Positions 29,479 through 38,567 of a DNA stretch of 64,000 bases are shown piece after piece. The stretch lies in the NCBI GenBank assembly GCA_947493995.1, contig CANLTJ010000002.1:423269-487268 (forward strand), read 5' to 3'. Both the position numbers and the translations under genes were made by a program. The notes beneath the pieces are model-generated. The model worked only from the letters and a program-made list of their open reading frames with translations. It ran no database searches and was not told the DNA's origin. The DNA comes from an uncultured Arachnia sp. (lineage in GTDB: Bacteria > Actinomycetota > Actinomycetes > Propionibacteriales > Propionibacteriaceae). How positions within the stretch are numbered: the first letter of the stretch is position 1; each line of letters opens with the position of its first letter.

Positions 29479-30149
29479 GCCCCGAGCTGTTCGAGGAAGA
29501 GCCGGAATCGTCAGCGGACGAGCAGGCAGGCGTTGAGCTGGCTTCTCGGTCAGCCCTCCATGATCGCTTCCCCGACGGCGCCGAGCAGCTGGATCGCTAC
29601 GCTGCCATCCTCCGCAGCAAGGGCATCGAGTGGGGTCTGCTCGGGCCACGAGAGGGTGACAAGGTGTGGAGCCGGCACATCTCGAATTCACTCGCGTTGG
29701 TGGATGCGTTGGGCGAAGGCATTGACGTGGCTGACGTGGGCTCCGGGGCGGGCCTACCGGGTATCCCGTTGGCGATTGTTCGCCCCGATCTGTACGTGAG
29801 CCTGCTTGAGCCACTCCTCAGAAGATCCACGTTCCTGAATGAAACGGTGCAGGAGCTCGGCTTGGGCAATGTACGGGTCGAGCGACTGCGTGCCGAGGAC
29901 TGCGACGAGCAGTTCGACGCCGTCACATGCCGGGCGGTGGCGCCCCTGGAGAAGCTGCTGCGCTGGAGCACTCCCCTGTTCTACCCCGACGGGGAGCTGC
30001 TGGCATTCAAGGGTGCCAGCGCAGAGCGAGAGATCGCCGAGGCGTCCACACTGTTGTCCCACTCGGGTCTGCGCGTCGACGTCCTCGAGGTGCGAGCGGC
30101 TCCGGGGATCGAAGGGACCCGCGTCGTGCGAGTGAAGGCACAGCTGTAG
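29475..30149 (+). CDS. rsmG: 16S rRNA (guanine-527-N7)-methyltransferase RsmG
   Basis: 224 aa from a GTG overlapping the jag stop. The S-adenosylmethionine site reads DVGSGAGLPGIPLAI, with the later LEPLLRRSTFLNETV and VTCRAVAPLEKLLRW characteristic of RsmG (GidB). It methylates G527 of 16S rRNA; its loss gives low-level streptomycin resistance in several bacteria. Last gene of the cluster that starts with rpmH. Confidence 0.96.
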   Translation: MSPELFEEEPESSADEQAGVELASRSALHDRFPDGAEQLDRYAAILRSKGIEWGLLGPREGDKVWSRHISNSLALVDALGEGIDVADVGSGAGLPGIPLAIVRPDLYVSLLEPLLRRSTFLNETVQELGLGNVRVERLRAEDCDEQFDAVTCRAVAPLEKLLRWSTPLFYPDGELLAFKGASAEREIAEASTLLSHSGLRVDVLEVRAAPGIEGTRVVRVKAQL

Positions 30150-30248
30150 CCCAGGGAACCGCTGATCGATCGTTCCAGCTGGGCGCACCGGAGCCGGCGG
30201 ACGGGCGCCCTCCACGTGGACACCGACATTAAATCGCTATGTCGCTAA

Positions 30249-30264
30249 AGTGTCACGTGAAACG
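30249..30264. promoter_or_regulatory. parS-like ParB-binding site
   Basis: agtgtcacgtgaaacg, 13 of 16 matches to the bacterial parS consensus TGTTTCACGTGAAACA with the central TCACGTGA core intact. It lies near parA-parB and about 4.5 kb from the origin region, where parS sites cluster. Confidence 0.7.
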
Positions 30265-30484
30265 TGGGCGACCGGACTGATCACGGCCGCCACACGAGGT
30301 GCAGCCCTACACGGGTCCTTCGCTACAAGGGTTCCGACGCCGGGTCGTGGGCCAGTCCAACCGAAATGTCGCGGGTACGGGTTGGCCATTGATTGATGGT
30401 CCCCGCCCACGCTCCGTGCATCCCTGCCTGGGTGCGCAGGCCGTCGATTTCTGTCACGGCCGAATGCCTAACTCAGTAGGGCAG

Positions 30485-30664
30485 TCACATCGCGGGATCC
30501 ACGCCGGTGTCCGGATCCATACGGTGGAACCCCCGACGGTAGACGTCGAGCTTCGCCACCACGTGGATGAGCCGCCCGCGCGGGATGGCAGATAGTGCGT
30601 GGCTGAGGAGCGGGTCGATGGTGGCGGTCGCCAGTGTGTGTGGGACGCTGAGGGGATTCAGCAG
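30485..30664 (-). pseudogene. Possible small gene or gene fragment, unknown
   Basis: On the minus strand a frame ends at a TGA (30485-30487) and includes VVAKLDVYRRGFHRMDPDT and, before it, SHALSAIPRGRLIHV. It has no ATG; a CTG at 30662-30664 follows a strong GGAGAAGGAG, so a 59-aa CTG-started product is possible. The frame stays open further upstream without a good start, so it may instead be the C-terminal remnant of a longer protein. I do not recognise a family. Confidence 0.25.
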
Positions 30665-30918
30665 GGGGCTCCTTCTCCGTCGCGATACGAGGTGTGTGGA
30701 TTGCTCGGTCGCATGATCGGCGCAGCCATGCGGACACCGTAGCTGGCAAGAGCTATAAACGCGTATACCGACAAATTGTTCATCACGCGCTCATCAATGA
30801 AGTGTCATGGTGCTCGTCGGGAAATCTGATCCAGGTCGATGAGCCTCTGGCGTTGCATCGATAACATCGGCGCCGCCGCAGATAGAGTTCTGGCAGTTGC
30901 CGATAAGGAGTCACAAGT

Positions 30919-31950
30919 ATGGCGTTGTTCTTTCGCAAGTCGCGCGATGAGGCCGATGAACGGGCTGAGGTCGATCCCAGCTTCGCAGTTTCCCGCGTTT
31001 CACGTGAAACGCCCGCAGCTCATTCGGGGATCGTGCTACCCCATGGACCCCGACGGGCCGCCTACGACAGGAGGGAAGACGACCCGGGTGCGAACGTCAA
31101 CGACGAGGCCACGGACGACGCAGAAGCACGTGATCCCCGGCTCACACTCCCCCGCCCTTCGTCACCGCGCGTGTTCGTGGTGGCCAATCAGAAGGGTGGA
31201 GTGGGTAAGACCACAACTGCCGTCAACATCGCCGCAGCGCTGGCGTTTGGCGGCCTGAACGTGCTGGTCGTGGACGCCGACCCCCAGGGCAACGCCTCCA
31301 CCGCGCTCGGCGTCGAACACGACGCTGGCACGCCAGGGACGTATCAGGTGCTGCTTGAGGGTGCCCGCATTGCGGATCTGGTTCAGCGCTACCCCCATAC
31401 CCCCAATCTTCACGTGCTTCCAGCGACCATTGACCTCGCGACGGCGGAGCTGGAACTCGTCAACGAGCCGGGCAGGGAGACACGCATGAAGCGGGCTCTG
31501 ACGGACTACATCACAGCGTCGGACGTGGATTACATATTCGTCGACTGTCCCCCCTCGCTCGGGCTCCTCACGCTCAATGCTCTGGTCGCATCCACGGAGC
31601 TGATGGTCCCCATCCAGTGTGAGTACTACGCCCTCGAGGGTGTTTCACAGCTGATGAGGACCATCAACAAGGTCAAGGGCAATCTCAACGACTCCTTGGA
31701 ATTGTCGACCGTCGTCCTCACCATGTTCGACGCCCGCAACAACCTCTCGCGCGAGGTGGCCAGCGAGGTCAGAAACTACTTCCCTTCCCAGACCCTCGAC
31801 GTGGAGATTCCCAGATCGGTCAGGATTGCTGAAGCTCCCAGCTACGCTCAGACTGTCCTGACCTATCAACCGAGGTCGGCAGGGGCAGTTGCCTACGTGA
31901 AAGCGGCTGAGCAGATCGCCCAGGCCGCCGTGGTAGAGAAGGAGAAGTGA
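30919..31950 (+). CDS. parA: Chromosome-partitioning ATPase ParA (Soj)
   Basis: 343 aa. ATG 30919 follows AAGGAG. The deviant Walker A NQKGGVGKTTTAVN lies at about residues 90-103, followed by VLVVDADPQGNASTALG and DYIFVDCPPSLGLLTLNAL. The first ~83 residues are a polar, probably disordered extension, common in actinobacterial ParA. ParA binds DNA when ATP-bound and pulls ParB-parS complexes apart during segregation. A perfect parS site is embedded in the coding sequence of this extension. Its stop overlaps the parB ATG. Confidence 0.95.
   Translation: MALFFRKSRDEADERAEVDPSFAVSRVSRETPAAHSGIVLPHGPRRAAYDRREDDPGANVNDEATDDAEARDPRLTLPRPSSPRVFVVANQKGGVGKTTTAVNIAAALAFGGLNVLVVDADPQGNASTALGVEHDAGTPGTYQVLLEGARIADLVQRYPHTPNLHVLPATIDLATAELELVNEPGRETRMKRALTDYITASDVDYIFVDCPPSLGLLTLNALVASTELMVPIQCEYYALEGVSQLMRTINKVKGNLNDSLELSTVVLTMFDARNNLSREVASEVRNYFPSQTLDVEIPRSVRIAEAPSYAQTVLTYQPRSAGAVAYVKAAEQIAQAAVVEKEK
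30995..31012. promoter_or_regulatory. parS site inside parA
   Basis: gcgtttcacgtgaaacgc is a perfect 18-bp palindrome containing the full GTTTCACGTGAAAC parS core. It falls within codons 26-31 of parA, in the disordered N-terminal extension (VSRET), where coding constraint is low. Confidence 0.9.
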
Positions 31951-32858
31951 TGGCGGCACCAAAGCAGCACAGTGGTCTTGGCCGAGGGTTGGGCGATTTG
32001 TTCGCGCGGACCGACGAGGATGACAACGGACTCGGGCAGTCCAAACCTCTCAAGGATGGTTCATTCTTCGCCGAAATTCCGCTGAACCATGTGAAACCCA
32101 ACGCACGGCAGCCCCGAACAAACTTCGATGAGGACGAGTTGGAGGAATTGACGGCGTCGATCGCCGAGTTCGGCGTGCTGCAGCCCGTAGTGGTGCGCGA
32201 GGTCGGCCGCCAGAACTACGAGCTGGTGATGGGGGAGCGACGCTTCCGCGCCAGTCAACGCGCTGGGCGAGAGACAATCCCCGCCATCGTCCGCGCCACG
32301 GACGACGACTCCCTGCTGCGCGACGCACTCCTGGAGAACTTGCATCGCGCCAACCTGAACCCTCTGGAGGAGGCTAGCGCCTATCAGCAGCTTCTGGATG
32401 ACTTCGGCTGCACCAAGGAGGAGTTGGGGCGTCGAATTCACCGTAGTCGTCCGCAGATCTCCAACACCTTGCGCCTGCTGAACCTCCCACCGGGAGTTCA
32501 GCAGAAGGTGGCAGCAGGAGTCCTGTCGGCAGGACACGCGCGGGCGCTGCTGGGCCTCGGGGACGCCCGATCTCAAGAGCTCCTGGCGGACCGGATCATT
32601 TCGGAGGGGCTGTCGGTGAGAACTGCGGAGGAGATCGTGGCAATGGGGGAGGGCCGCGGCACACCGCCGAGGACTCCACGTGGACCTCGTGTACCGAGTG
32701 AGAGGGAGGCGACCCTGTCCCGGTCCCTCAGCGACCACTTTGATACCCGAGTCAAAGTGGACATTGGACGAGACAAGGGAAGAATCACGATCGAGTTTGC
32801 ATCGGAGGAGGACCTCCGTCGAATCCTGGCGGTCGTAGACGACAAAGCGATGCAGTAA
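31950..32858 (+). CDS. parB: Chromosome-partitioning protein ParB (Spo0J)
   Basis: 302 aa from ATG 31950, overlapping the parA stop (TGATG). The N-terminal GLGRGLGDLF is the ParA-stimulating motif. The CTPase/parS domain shows NARQPRTNFDEDELEELTASI and the arginine-rich GERRFRA; the HTH follows (KEELGRRIHRSRPQISNTLRLL), then a dimerisation tail. ParB clamps on parS and spreads. Its targets, at least two parS sites, are visible upstream. Confidence 0.96.
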   Translation: MAAPKQHSGLGRGLGDLFARTDEDDNGLGQSKPLKDGSFFAEIPLNHVKPNARQPRTNFDEDELEELTASIAEFGVLQPVVVREVGRQNYELVMGERRFRASQRAGRETIPAIVRATDDDSLLRDALLENLHRANLNPLEEASAYQQLLDDFGCTKEELGRRIHRSRPQISNTLRLLNLPPGVQQKVAAGVLSAGHARALLGLGDARSQELLADRIISEGLSVRTAEEIVAMGEGRGTPPRTPRGPRVPSEREATLSRSLSDHFDTRVKVDIGRDKGRITIEFASEEDLRRILAVVDDKAMQ

Positions 32859-32947
32859 TCTACAGGTAGATAGGTATATCGACATAACTATTTGCTGTGG
32901 GGTGAGTAGGGGTCGGGGACCGCTCACCCGGCAGGTAGGCTGGGTTC

Positions 32948-33346
32948 GTGTCCGATACTCCCAGCACGCCACACATAGAGCCCGAAGATATTGCGAGTAC
33001 CAAGGCGGCGCTGACGAGGTATCGCGTGATGGCATGGCTGGTCGGCATCCTCTTGGCGATCCTCGTGCTGGTTGGCATGCCCCTGAAGTACCTCGGTCCC
33101 GAAGACGGCAGGATTGTGGAACTCGTGGGGAGCCCCCATGGTTGGCTGTACATGATTCTGCTCATCACGGCCTACGACCTCAGCCGCCGTGTGGGATGGT
33201 CAATCAAATGGGTACTGATGATCATGGCCGCAGGCACAGTGCCGCTGCTGTCGTTCGTCGCGGAGCATTACGCCACCAAGGACGTTCGCGCCCGCCTTGC
33301 AGCAGCGGAGACGTATGCCGCCACCGCTGCCGAACCGACGGGGTAG
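32948..33346 (+). CDS. DUF3817 small integral membrane protein
   Basis: 132 aa from GTG 32948. About three to four hydrophobic segments: VMAWLVGILLAILVLVGMPL, GWLYMILLITAYDLSRRVGW and WVLMIMAAGTVPLLSFVAE with the conserved HG-W-Y/L and ending FVAEHYATK, which is the DUF3817 pattern, a family common in actinobacteria and of unknown role. Convergent with the SURF1 gene, 13 bases apart. Confidence 0.85.
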   Translation: MSDTPSTPHIEPEDIASTKAALTRYRVMAWLVGILLAILVLVGMPLKYLGPEDGRIVELVGSPHGWLYMILLITAYDLSRRVGWSIKWVLMIMAAGTVPLLSFVAEHYATKDVRARLAAAETYAATAAEPTG

Positions 33347-33359
33347 GCGCTTGCGGAGG

Positions 33360-34055
33360 CTATCTGGTCTCCTCGCGAGCGCTGGGCGTCAGCCCCCGCG
33401 CCACGACGATGCTGAAGGCGATGGCGGCTGCGGCAAACACCCACCACTGAAGTGCGTAGCCCTGGTGCATTGAGGTGCCCTGAGCCTCCGGAAGGGCAGC
33501 CTCAGCGGGTTCCAGACCAAAGCGCGCGGCGCCGTTCGCGTCGAGGGTGACGTAGCCCGCGACCATGGGTTGTGGCCACTCCTGCACGAGTTCCTGCAGT
33601 CTGAGGGTGGGCATGGAATCGGAAGGAGCGTCAGGCGGGGGAGTCAGATCCTCGTCGACGTCACCGGCTGTGAGGACGCCCTCGACGTCGAGGACATCGC
33701 CCCCCTCAATGTCGATGGGTGCATCTGTGCGCCCCAGCACGAGGGGCACGACCCGCCCGTCGTCCATCTCCAGGGGAACAGCCACGCGCAGCGGCCAGTT
33801 TGTCCCCACAAGAACCTGTCGATCCGGAACGATCTCGCCTGTCAGCTCGACGCGGCGCCCGTAGATGTCCTCAACGGTCCCGTCTGCGCGGATGTTGTTG
33901 GCCAGTGCGACCGGTGCCTGGGCGGCGCGCTCCTCGGCGATGTCGACGACGGATCGCTGGAAACTGGACATCTGCCAGATCCCGAGGACGACCATGACGA
34001 GCGCCACCACGACGCCGATGAGGATGGTGAGAGTGCGTCGGAAGCGAAGACTCAT
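33360..34055 (-). CDS. SURF1-family protein
   Basis: 231 aa with an N-terminal membrane helix (TLTILIGVVVALVMVVLGIWQM, the conserved G-x-W-Q motif) and a second near the C-terminus (YALQWWVFAAAAIAFSIVVARG, with the conserved QWW). Between them lies the soluble SURF1 domain with VELTGEIVPDRQVLVG. SURF1 proteins help insert haem into aa3-type cytochrome oxidase. Start overlaps the ddl stop by four bases, so it is translationally coupled to ddl, a curious pairing without functional logic I can see. Confidence 0.9.
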   Translation of the reverse strand: MSLRFRRTLTILIGVVVALVMVVLGIWQMSSFQRSVVDIAEERAAQAPVALANNIRADGTVEDIYGRRVELTGEIVPDRQVLVGTNWPLRVAVPLEMDDGRVVPLVLGRTDAPIDIEGGDVLDVEGVLTAGDVDEDLTPPPDAPSDSMPTLRLQELVQEWPQPMVAGYVTLDANGAARFGLEPAEAALPEAQGTSMHQGYALQWWVFAAAAIAFSIVVARGLTPSAREETR

Positions 34056-34990
34056 AGCCCACCGCGTGCCAGATCCACCAGCGAGGAGAAGACACTTCCG
34101 AGGCTGAGGTCCGCCGCTTCGAATGCCAGTGGCGAGAGCGATGTATCGGTCATGCCGGGAGCGACGTTCGCCTCCAGGAAGATGGGTTCACCAGCCGTAT
34201 TGACCACCATGTCCACGCGTGAGAGATGCCGCAGACCCAGCGCCTCGTGGGATGCCACCGCCAGCTCCTGCGCCGCCTCCAGCGCCTCGTCGGGCAGTTC
34301 CGCCGGCGTCACGAACCGCGTGGATCCCGCGGTGTAGCGCGCCTCGTAGTCGTAGACGCCGGAGGCGGGACGGATCTCGACCGGGGGGAGAGCCCGCACG
34401 TCCTTCCCGCTCTGGAGGACCGTGACAGCGACTTCGGTGCCCTCGATGAAGTGTTCCACGATGGCGACGGGACCGTAGGCGTAAGCACCCACGAGGGCCG
34501 TGGCGAGTGTCTCCTGATCGGACACCATCTGCGCCCCGAGGGCTGACCCGGACCGCGACGGTTTCACCATCAGGGGATAGCCCAGACGTTCGCCGAGTGC
34601 CTGCATGAGCGCCGGGGCACCGAGCTCCCTGAAGATGTCGTGGGGCAGCGCTACTTGGTTGGTGACCCCCAGCCCGGCGTGGGCCACCACCTTGGTGGCG
34701 ATGGCCTTGTCGAACGCCAAACGAGAAGCGGAGCCTCCGGCACCGACGAAAGGTATGCCCAGGAGCCCGAGGACTTCGCGGAGAGCTCCGTCCTCACCCA
34801 TGCCGCCATGGAGCATGGGCACCACCACCGGGTCAGGAGTCGACTGCAGCAGGGGCACGAGTTCCGTGCCCACGTCCGACTCCACCACCGTGTGCCCGGC
34901 TCGGCGCAGTGCTTGGGTGACGCGTCGTCCAGACAGGAGCGAGATGTCTCGCTCATGGCTCAGTCCACCCGAGATCACAATGACGGTCAT
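34052..34990 (-). CDS. ddl: D-alanine--D-alanine ligase
   Basis: 312-aa ATP-grasp enzyme making the D-Ala-D-Ala end of peptidoglycan precursors. Seen: GGLSHERDISLLSGRRV at the N-terminus, MLHGGMGEDGALREVLGLLGIPFVGAG, the ATP-grasp MVKPSRSGSALG, and the metal-binding FLEANVAPGMTDTSL at the end, where most Ddl have EvNt-PGmT; here it is EANVAPGMT. Length is normal for short Ddl. It lies 33 bases upstream of nothing else on its strand except the aminotransferase start side at 35024, so may share its transcript. Confidence 0.88.
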   Translation of the reverse strand: MTVIVISGGLSHERDISLLSGRRVTQALRRAGHTVVESDVGTELVPLLQSTPDPVVVPMLHGGMGEDGALREVLGLLGIPFVGAGGSASRLAFDKAIATKVVAHAGLGVTNQVALPHDIFRELGAPALMQALGERLGYPLMVKPSRSGSALGAQMVSDQETLATALVGAYAYGPVAIVEHFIEGTEVAVTVLQSGKDVRALPPVEIRPASGVYDYEARYTAGSTRFVTPAELPDEALEAAQELAVASHEALGLRHLSRVDMVVNTAGEPIFLEANVAPGMTDTSLSPLAFEAADLSLGSVFSSLVDLARGGL

Positions 34991-35023
34991 CTATGTATCA
35001 GTCCTTGTCAGAGTACCATTGGG

Positions 35024-36337
35024 TCATGTCACATCGGCCCCAGGGCCGGGTGTGTGGGCATGGGGCGAGGGCGACTTCACCCCGAAGATGTCGAGCATGT
35101 CGATCTCGCTGCGCACGACGTCGGCGAAGCGTTCCACGCCCGTGACGATGCGCTCGGCCGTGGGAAAGCAGTACGACAACCGCACGTTCCGATTGCCCTG
35201 ACCGTCGGCGTAGAAAGCAGTTCCGGGTACGAAGGCGACGCGGTGGTCCACGCCGCGCGGCAGCATCGCCTGCGAGTCGATGCCTTCGGGAAGTGTCACC
35301 CAGACAAAGAATCCCCCTATCGGACGGGTCCACGACGTGCCAGCCGGCATGTGGTCGTGCAGTGCCGACAGCATGGCGTCGCGGCGCTCCCGGTACATGG
35401 AGCGGAAGCTGACGATCTGTTCCTGCCAGTTCGACGTTTCCAGATAGTTGGAGATGGCGAACTGGCTGAAGACCGGTGGACACAAAGTCGCGGATTCCTG
35501 CGCCAGAACCAGTTTCTCCCTGACCGCGTGCGGTGCCAGCACCCAGCCCACGCGGAATCCGGGCGCGAAAGTCTTGGAGAAGGAGCCGAGATAGATGACA
35601 TCGGTATCCACCGAGCGCATCGCCGGCACCGGCTCGGCATCAAGGGCAAGCAGTCCATAAGGGTTGTCCTCCACGACGAGGATGTCGAGCTCTGCACAGA
35701 CCTGGAGCACATCGAGGCGTCGCTGCCACGGCTGCGTGAGGCCTGACGGATTGCTGTAGTTCGGGATGGTGTAGAGAAATTTGATGCGTTTCCCCGCTGC
35801 CCGCACGTGGGCGACGGTTTCCCGGAGCGCCGTCGGGTCGAGGCCGGAGACGTCGCTGGGGACGTGCACCACTTCCACCTGATAGCTGGCGAACGTGCCG
35901 ATCGCACCCACGTAGGAGGGGGATTCGGCGAGCACGACGTCCTGGGGGTCGCAGAAGACACGTGTCACGAGATCCAGACCCTGTTGTGACCCGGCGCTGA
36001 TCATGACGTCGTCCGCGAGGGCGGTGATGCCCTCGAGTGCCATCACTCCGGTGATCTGTTCGCGGATACGGGGCTCCCCCTGACCGGATCCGTACTGCAT
36101 GACCTGCATGCCGTTGGCGCGGATCATCTCCGCCATGTGGTCCGCGATGTCGCCGAGCGGAAGGTCCTTGATGTTGGGCATGCCGCCAGCGAGGGAGACG
36201 ATCTCCGGCCGGTTGGCAACTGCGAACAGGGCGCGGACAGCCGATACCTTCATGCCCTGTGTGCGTTCGGCGTAGTTGTCGACGAAGCGGTCAAGACGTG
36301 TGTCCCGGCGGGGAGTGGGGGCAGTCACAGCGTCCAC
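35024..36337 (-). CDS. PLP-dependent aminotransferase, class I/II (2-aminoadipate aminotransferase/LysN-like)
   Basis: 437 aa. Fold type I aminotransferase features: VSLAGGMPNIKDLP, QYGSGQGEPRIREQI, SAGSQQGLDLV, NPSGLTQPWQRR, VVEDNPYG, and the PLP lysine in YLGSFSKTFAPGFRVGW. This set matches the subgroup that includes LysN and the aminotransferase half of MocR regulators, but no N-terminal HTH is present, so it is an enzyme rather than a regulator. Substrates may be aromatic, branched or 2-aminoadipate; not resolvable. It is in the place where many actinobacteria carry an aminotransferase near parB/trx. Confidence 0.88.
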   Translation of the reverse strand: MDAVTAPTPRRDTRLDRFVDNYAERTQGMKVSAVRALFAVANRPEIVSLAGGMPNIKDLPLGDIADHMAEMIRANGMQVMQYGSGQGEPRIREQITGVMALEGITALADDVMISAGSQQGLDLVTRVFCDPQDVVLAESPSYVGAIGTFASYQVEVVHVPSDVSGLDPTALRETVAHVRAAGKRIKFLYTIPNYSNPSGLTQPWQRRLDVLQVCAELDILVVEDNPYGLLALDAEPVPAMRSVDTDVIYLGSFSKTFAPGFRVGWVLAPHAVREKLVLAQESATLCPPVFSQFAISNYLETSNWQEQIVSFRSMYRERRDAMLSALHDHMPAGTSWTRPIGGFFVWVTLPEGIDSQAMLPRGVDHRVAFVPGTAFYADGQGNRNVRLSYCFPTAERIVTGVERFADVVRSEIDMLDIFGVKSPSPHAHTPGPGADVT

Positions 36338-36392
36338 CCTGCCGTAAGGACGAGGGCAGTGAAACCACTTCGGGGTGCGACGCGTCGATCTG

Positions 36393-37046
36393 TCATTGCA
36401 GTTGCTCGTAGAATGAGTCCACCAAGGATGTCAGCTCGGCCGGGCTCTGTTCGCTCAGTCCCGCGACGGCGATGGCCGTCTCGTCCACGATGCGGGCGCA
36501 GAATGGAATGTCACTGTCGGTGGAGATGGTCGAGATTCCGCAGCGAGTGTTGTCGGCGTCCTCCACAGGTTCGACCTCTGACACGCCGGCCCCCTCGAAG
36601 TAGGTCGCGAAATCGTCTTCGGGTCGGGACAGCAGGAGGATCAGGCTGTCCGTGCCGTCGGTGTAGTCGGCGCGGACGATGTCACGGTCGCTGGTGTTGC
36701 CCTGCGGTGTACTGGTGACGTCGCCTCTGACGAAGTCACCGACGGTGGTGGGCGGTTCAAGCTCCCACAGCGGTTCCTCAACGGTGGGGGAGGGTGGTGG
36801 CGCGGGCGGGCCGGACCTGCCCAGGCTGAGGCCCAGCCAGACCGACAGCACCAACAGGACCACCACGATCACGACTCCGATCACCTTCACACCGCGTGGG
36901 ATGGCCGGGGGGTCCACTACTTGCGTCGACGGCGTGACCAGTTCCTCAGTGGTGGGTCGGGGCACGTTGCGCCACGGCCCCTCCGTCTCCAGTGGGGACG
37001 CGTCGGTGCCGGTGGGCCCTTCCTGGTCCTCTCGCGGCTCGCTCAT
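36393..37046 (-). CDS. Single-pass membrane protein of unknown function next to trxA
   Basis: 217 aa. The first ~50 residues are polar and Pro-rich, then one membrane helix (VIGVVIVVVLLVLSVWLGLSLG) and a Pro-rich linker lead to an external domain of about 120 residues with two Cys (NTRCGISTIS and IPFCARIV) that could form a disulphide. Start is one base from the trxA stop, so it is in the trx operon. I recognise no family. A thiol-related envelope role is conceivable but unproved. Confidence 0.75.
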   Translation of the reverse strand: MSEPREDQEGPTGTDASPLETEGPWRNVPRPTTEELVTPSTQVVDPPAIPRGVKVIGVVIVVVLLVLSVWLGLSLGRSGPPAPPPSPTVEEPLWELEPPTTVGDFVRGDVTSTPQGNTSDRDIVRADYTDGTDSLILLLSRPEDDFATYFEGAGVSEVEPVEDADNTRCGISTISTDSDIPFCARIVDETAIAVAGLSEQSPAELTSLVDSFYEQLQ

Positions 37047-37047
37047 G

Positions 37048-37368
37048 TCAGAGCAGTTCGTCGATGACCTTCTTCAAGGCGTTCTTGGACTTGCCACCCG
37101 AGAGCGACTTGGCCACGCTGCCGGCCTTGAAGAACTGCAGTGTCGGGAGGCTGAGAATCCCCTGCTGCGCGGCCAGTCCCGGCTCCGCGCTGGTGTCCAC
37201 CTTCACGAACTTCACCTGGCCCTGATAGGTGCGAGCCAGTTCGTCGATGATGGGGGAGAGCTGCTTGCAGGGGGCACACCAGTCCGCCCAGTAGTCCACC
37301 ACCACGAGTTCGGATGCCTTGAGCACCTCGTCGGCGAAGGAGGATTCCTTCACATCTGTCACAGCCAT
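37048..37368 (-). CDS. trxA: Thioredoxin
   Basis: 106-aa cytosolic thiol-disulphide carrier with active site WCAPCK (Cys31 and Cys34), KFVKVDTSAEPGLAAQQGILSLPTLQFF including the conserved cis-Pro. Reduced by the trxB product encoded 73 bases upstream. Normal length, no signal peptide. Confidence 0.97.
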   Translation of the reverse strand: MAVTDVKESSFADEVLKASELVVVDYWADWCAPCKQLSPIIDELARTYQGQVKFVKVDTSAEPGLAAQQGILSLPTLQFFKAGSVAKSLSGGKSKNALKKVIDELL

Positions 37369-37441
37369 CCACTCACTCCTTCTTCAGGGGCACTTGACCC
37401 CTCTCGGCGGCTCTTCAACCTCGCCAGTGTAGTTCCTGCGT

Positions 37442-38407
37442 TCAGGATGTGGGCGCTGCCGTCAGGGCCACGTCGTCGAGTGCCGCAAGATATTTCTCGG
37501 CATCCAGCGCCGCCGCACAGCCGGAACCGGCCGCGGTGACGGCCTGCCGGTAGGTGTGATCCACGAGATCGCCGCACGCGTACACCCCCACGAGGTTGGT
37601 GCCGGTGCTGTCGGGCTGCGTGAGGACGTAGCCCTCGTCGTCGAGCTCCACTTGGCCCCGGACCAGCTCGGAGCGGGGATCGTGACCGACGGCGATGAAC
37701 AGTCCCTGCACGGGCATCTCGCGGGTGTCGCCCGTGACGGTGTCGGTGAGGGTGAGGCTTTCGACGGAGTTGTCACCGTGGATGCCGGTGACCGCGGAAT
37801 TCCACGCGAACTCGATCTTGGGGTCGCGCTCGGCGCGCCCGGCCATGATGGCGGAGGCGCGCAGTTCGTCGCGCCGGTGGATGACGGTCACCTTGCTGGC
37901 GAAGCGGCTCAAGAAGGTGGCCTCCTCCATGGCGGAGTCGCCCCCGCCCACGACGGCGATCTCGTTCTTCCGAAAGAATGCGCCGTCGCATGTTGCACAC
38001 CACGAGACGCCACGGCCGGAGAGCCGCTCTTCGTCGGGCAGCCCGAGCTTGCGGTAGCCGGAGCCCATGGCAAGAATGACGGCGCGCGCCCTCCAGATGG
38101 CTCCGTCGGAATCAACGACCTCTTTGACGGCGCCCTCCAGCCTGAGCTCGGTGGCGTCGTCGGTGACGATCTGCGTTCCGAAGCGTTCCGCCTGGGTGCG
38201 CATCTGGAACATCAGCTCGGGGCCCATGATGCCGTCGGCGAATCCGGGGTAGTTCTCCACCTCGGTGGTGTTCATGAGGGCGCCACCGGAGTCCAGGGCC
38301 CCTTCGAAGAGGACGGGCTCCAGCGCGGCGCGTGCCGCGTAGATGGCTGCCGTGTATCCGGCGGGTCCTGATCCGACGATGATGACGTCGTGGATCTTCT
38401 CGGACAT
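37442..38407 (-). CDS. trxB: Thioredoxin-disulphide reductase
   Basis: 321-aa FAD/NADPH enzyme that reduces thioredoxin. FAD site [16 protein letters not shown] near the start, redox centre [10 protein letters not shown] (Cys137 and Cys140), NADPH site [19 protein letters not shown], and the C-terminal FAD motif [33 protein letters not shown]. Followed by trxA and a small membrane protein on the same strand. Confidence 0.97.
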   Translation of the reverse strand: MSEKIHDVIIVGSGPAGYTAAIYAARAALEPVLFEGALDSGGALMNTTEVENYPGFADGIMGPELMFQMRTQAERFGTQIVTDDATELRLEGAVKEVVDSDGAIWRARAVILAMGSGYRKLGLPDEERLSGRGVSWCATCDGAFFRKNEIAVVGGGDSAMEEATFLSRFASKVTVIHRRDELRASAIMAGRAERDPKIEFAWNSAVTGIHGDNSVESLTLTDTVTGDTREMPVQGLFIAVGHDPRSELVRGQVELDDEGYVLTQPDSTGTNLVGVYACGDLVDHTYRQAVTAAGSGCAAALDAEKYLAALDDVALTAAPTS

Positions 38408-38567
38408 GCGTGACTCCTGGAAACTGTTGCGATGGGTGTGGTGAACGTTCGCTCCATCTTAGGACGAGAGGCAAAGAGGACCGGCTGCCGATGGGGCGAA
38501 GTGATTCTGTGATGCCTTCGGTCTCGGCCAGGGTCGACCTTCGAACGTCGCCTTCCCACCACCTCTA

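Larger units (their letters stand above)
30150..30918. other. 769-base gap between rsmG and parA
   Basis: No firm gene. It contains a parS-like site at 30249-30264 and, on the minus strand, an open frame at 30485-30664 that reads like the end of a real protein but has no ATG. The parA ribosome site (AAGGAG) is near 30905-30910. The remainder shows nothing I can identify. Confidence 0.5.
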
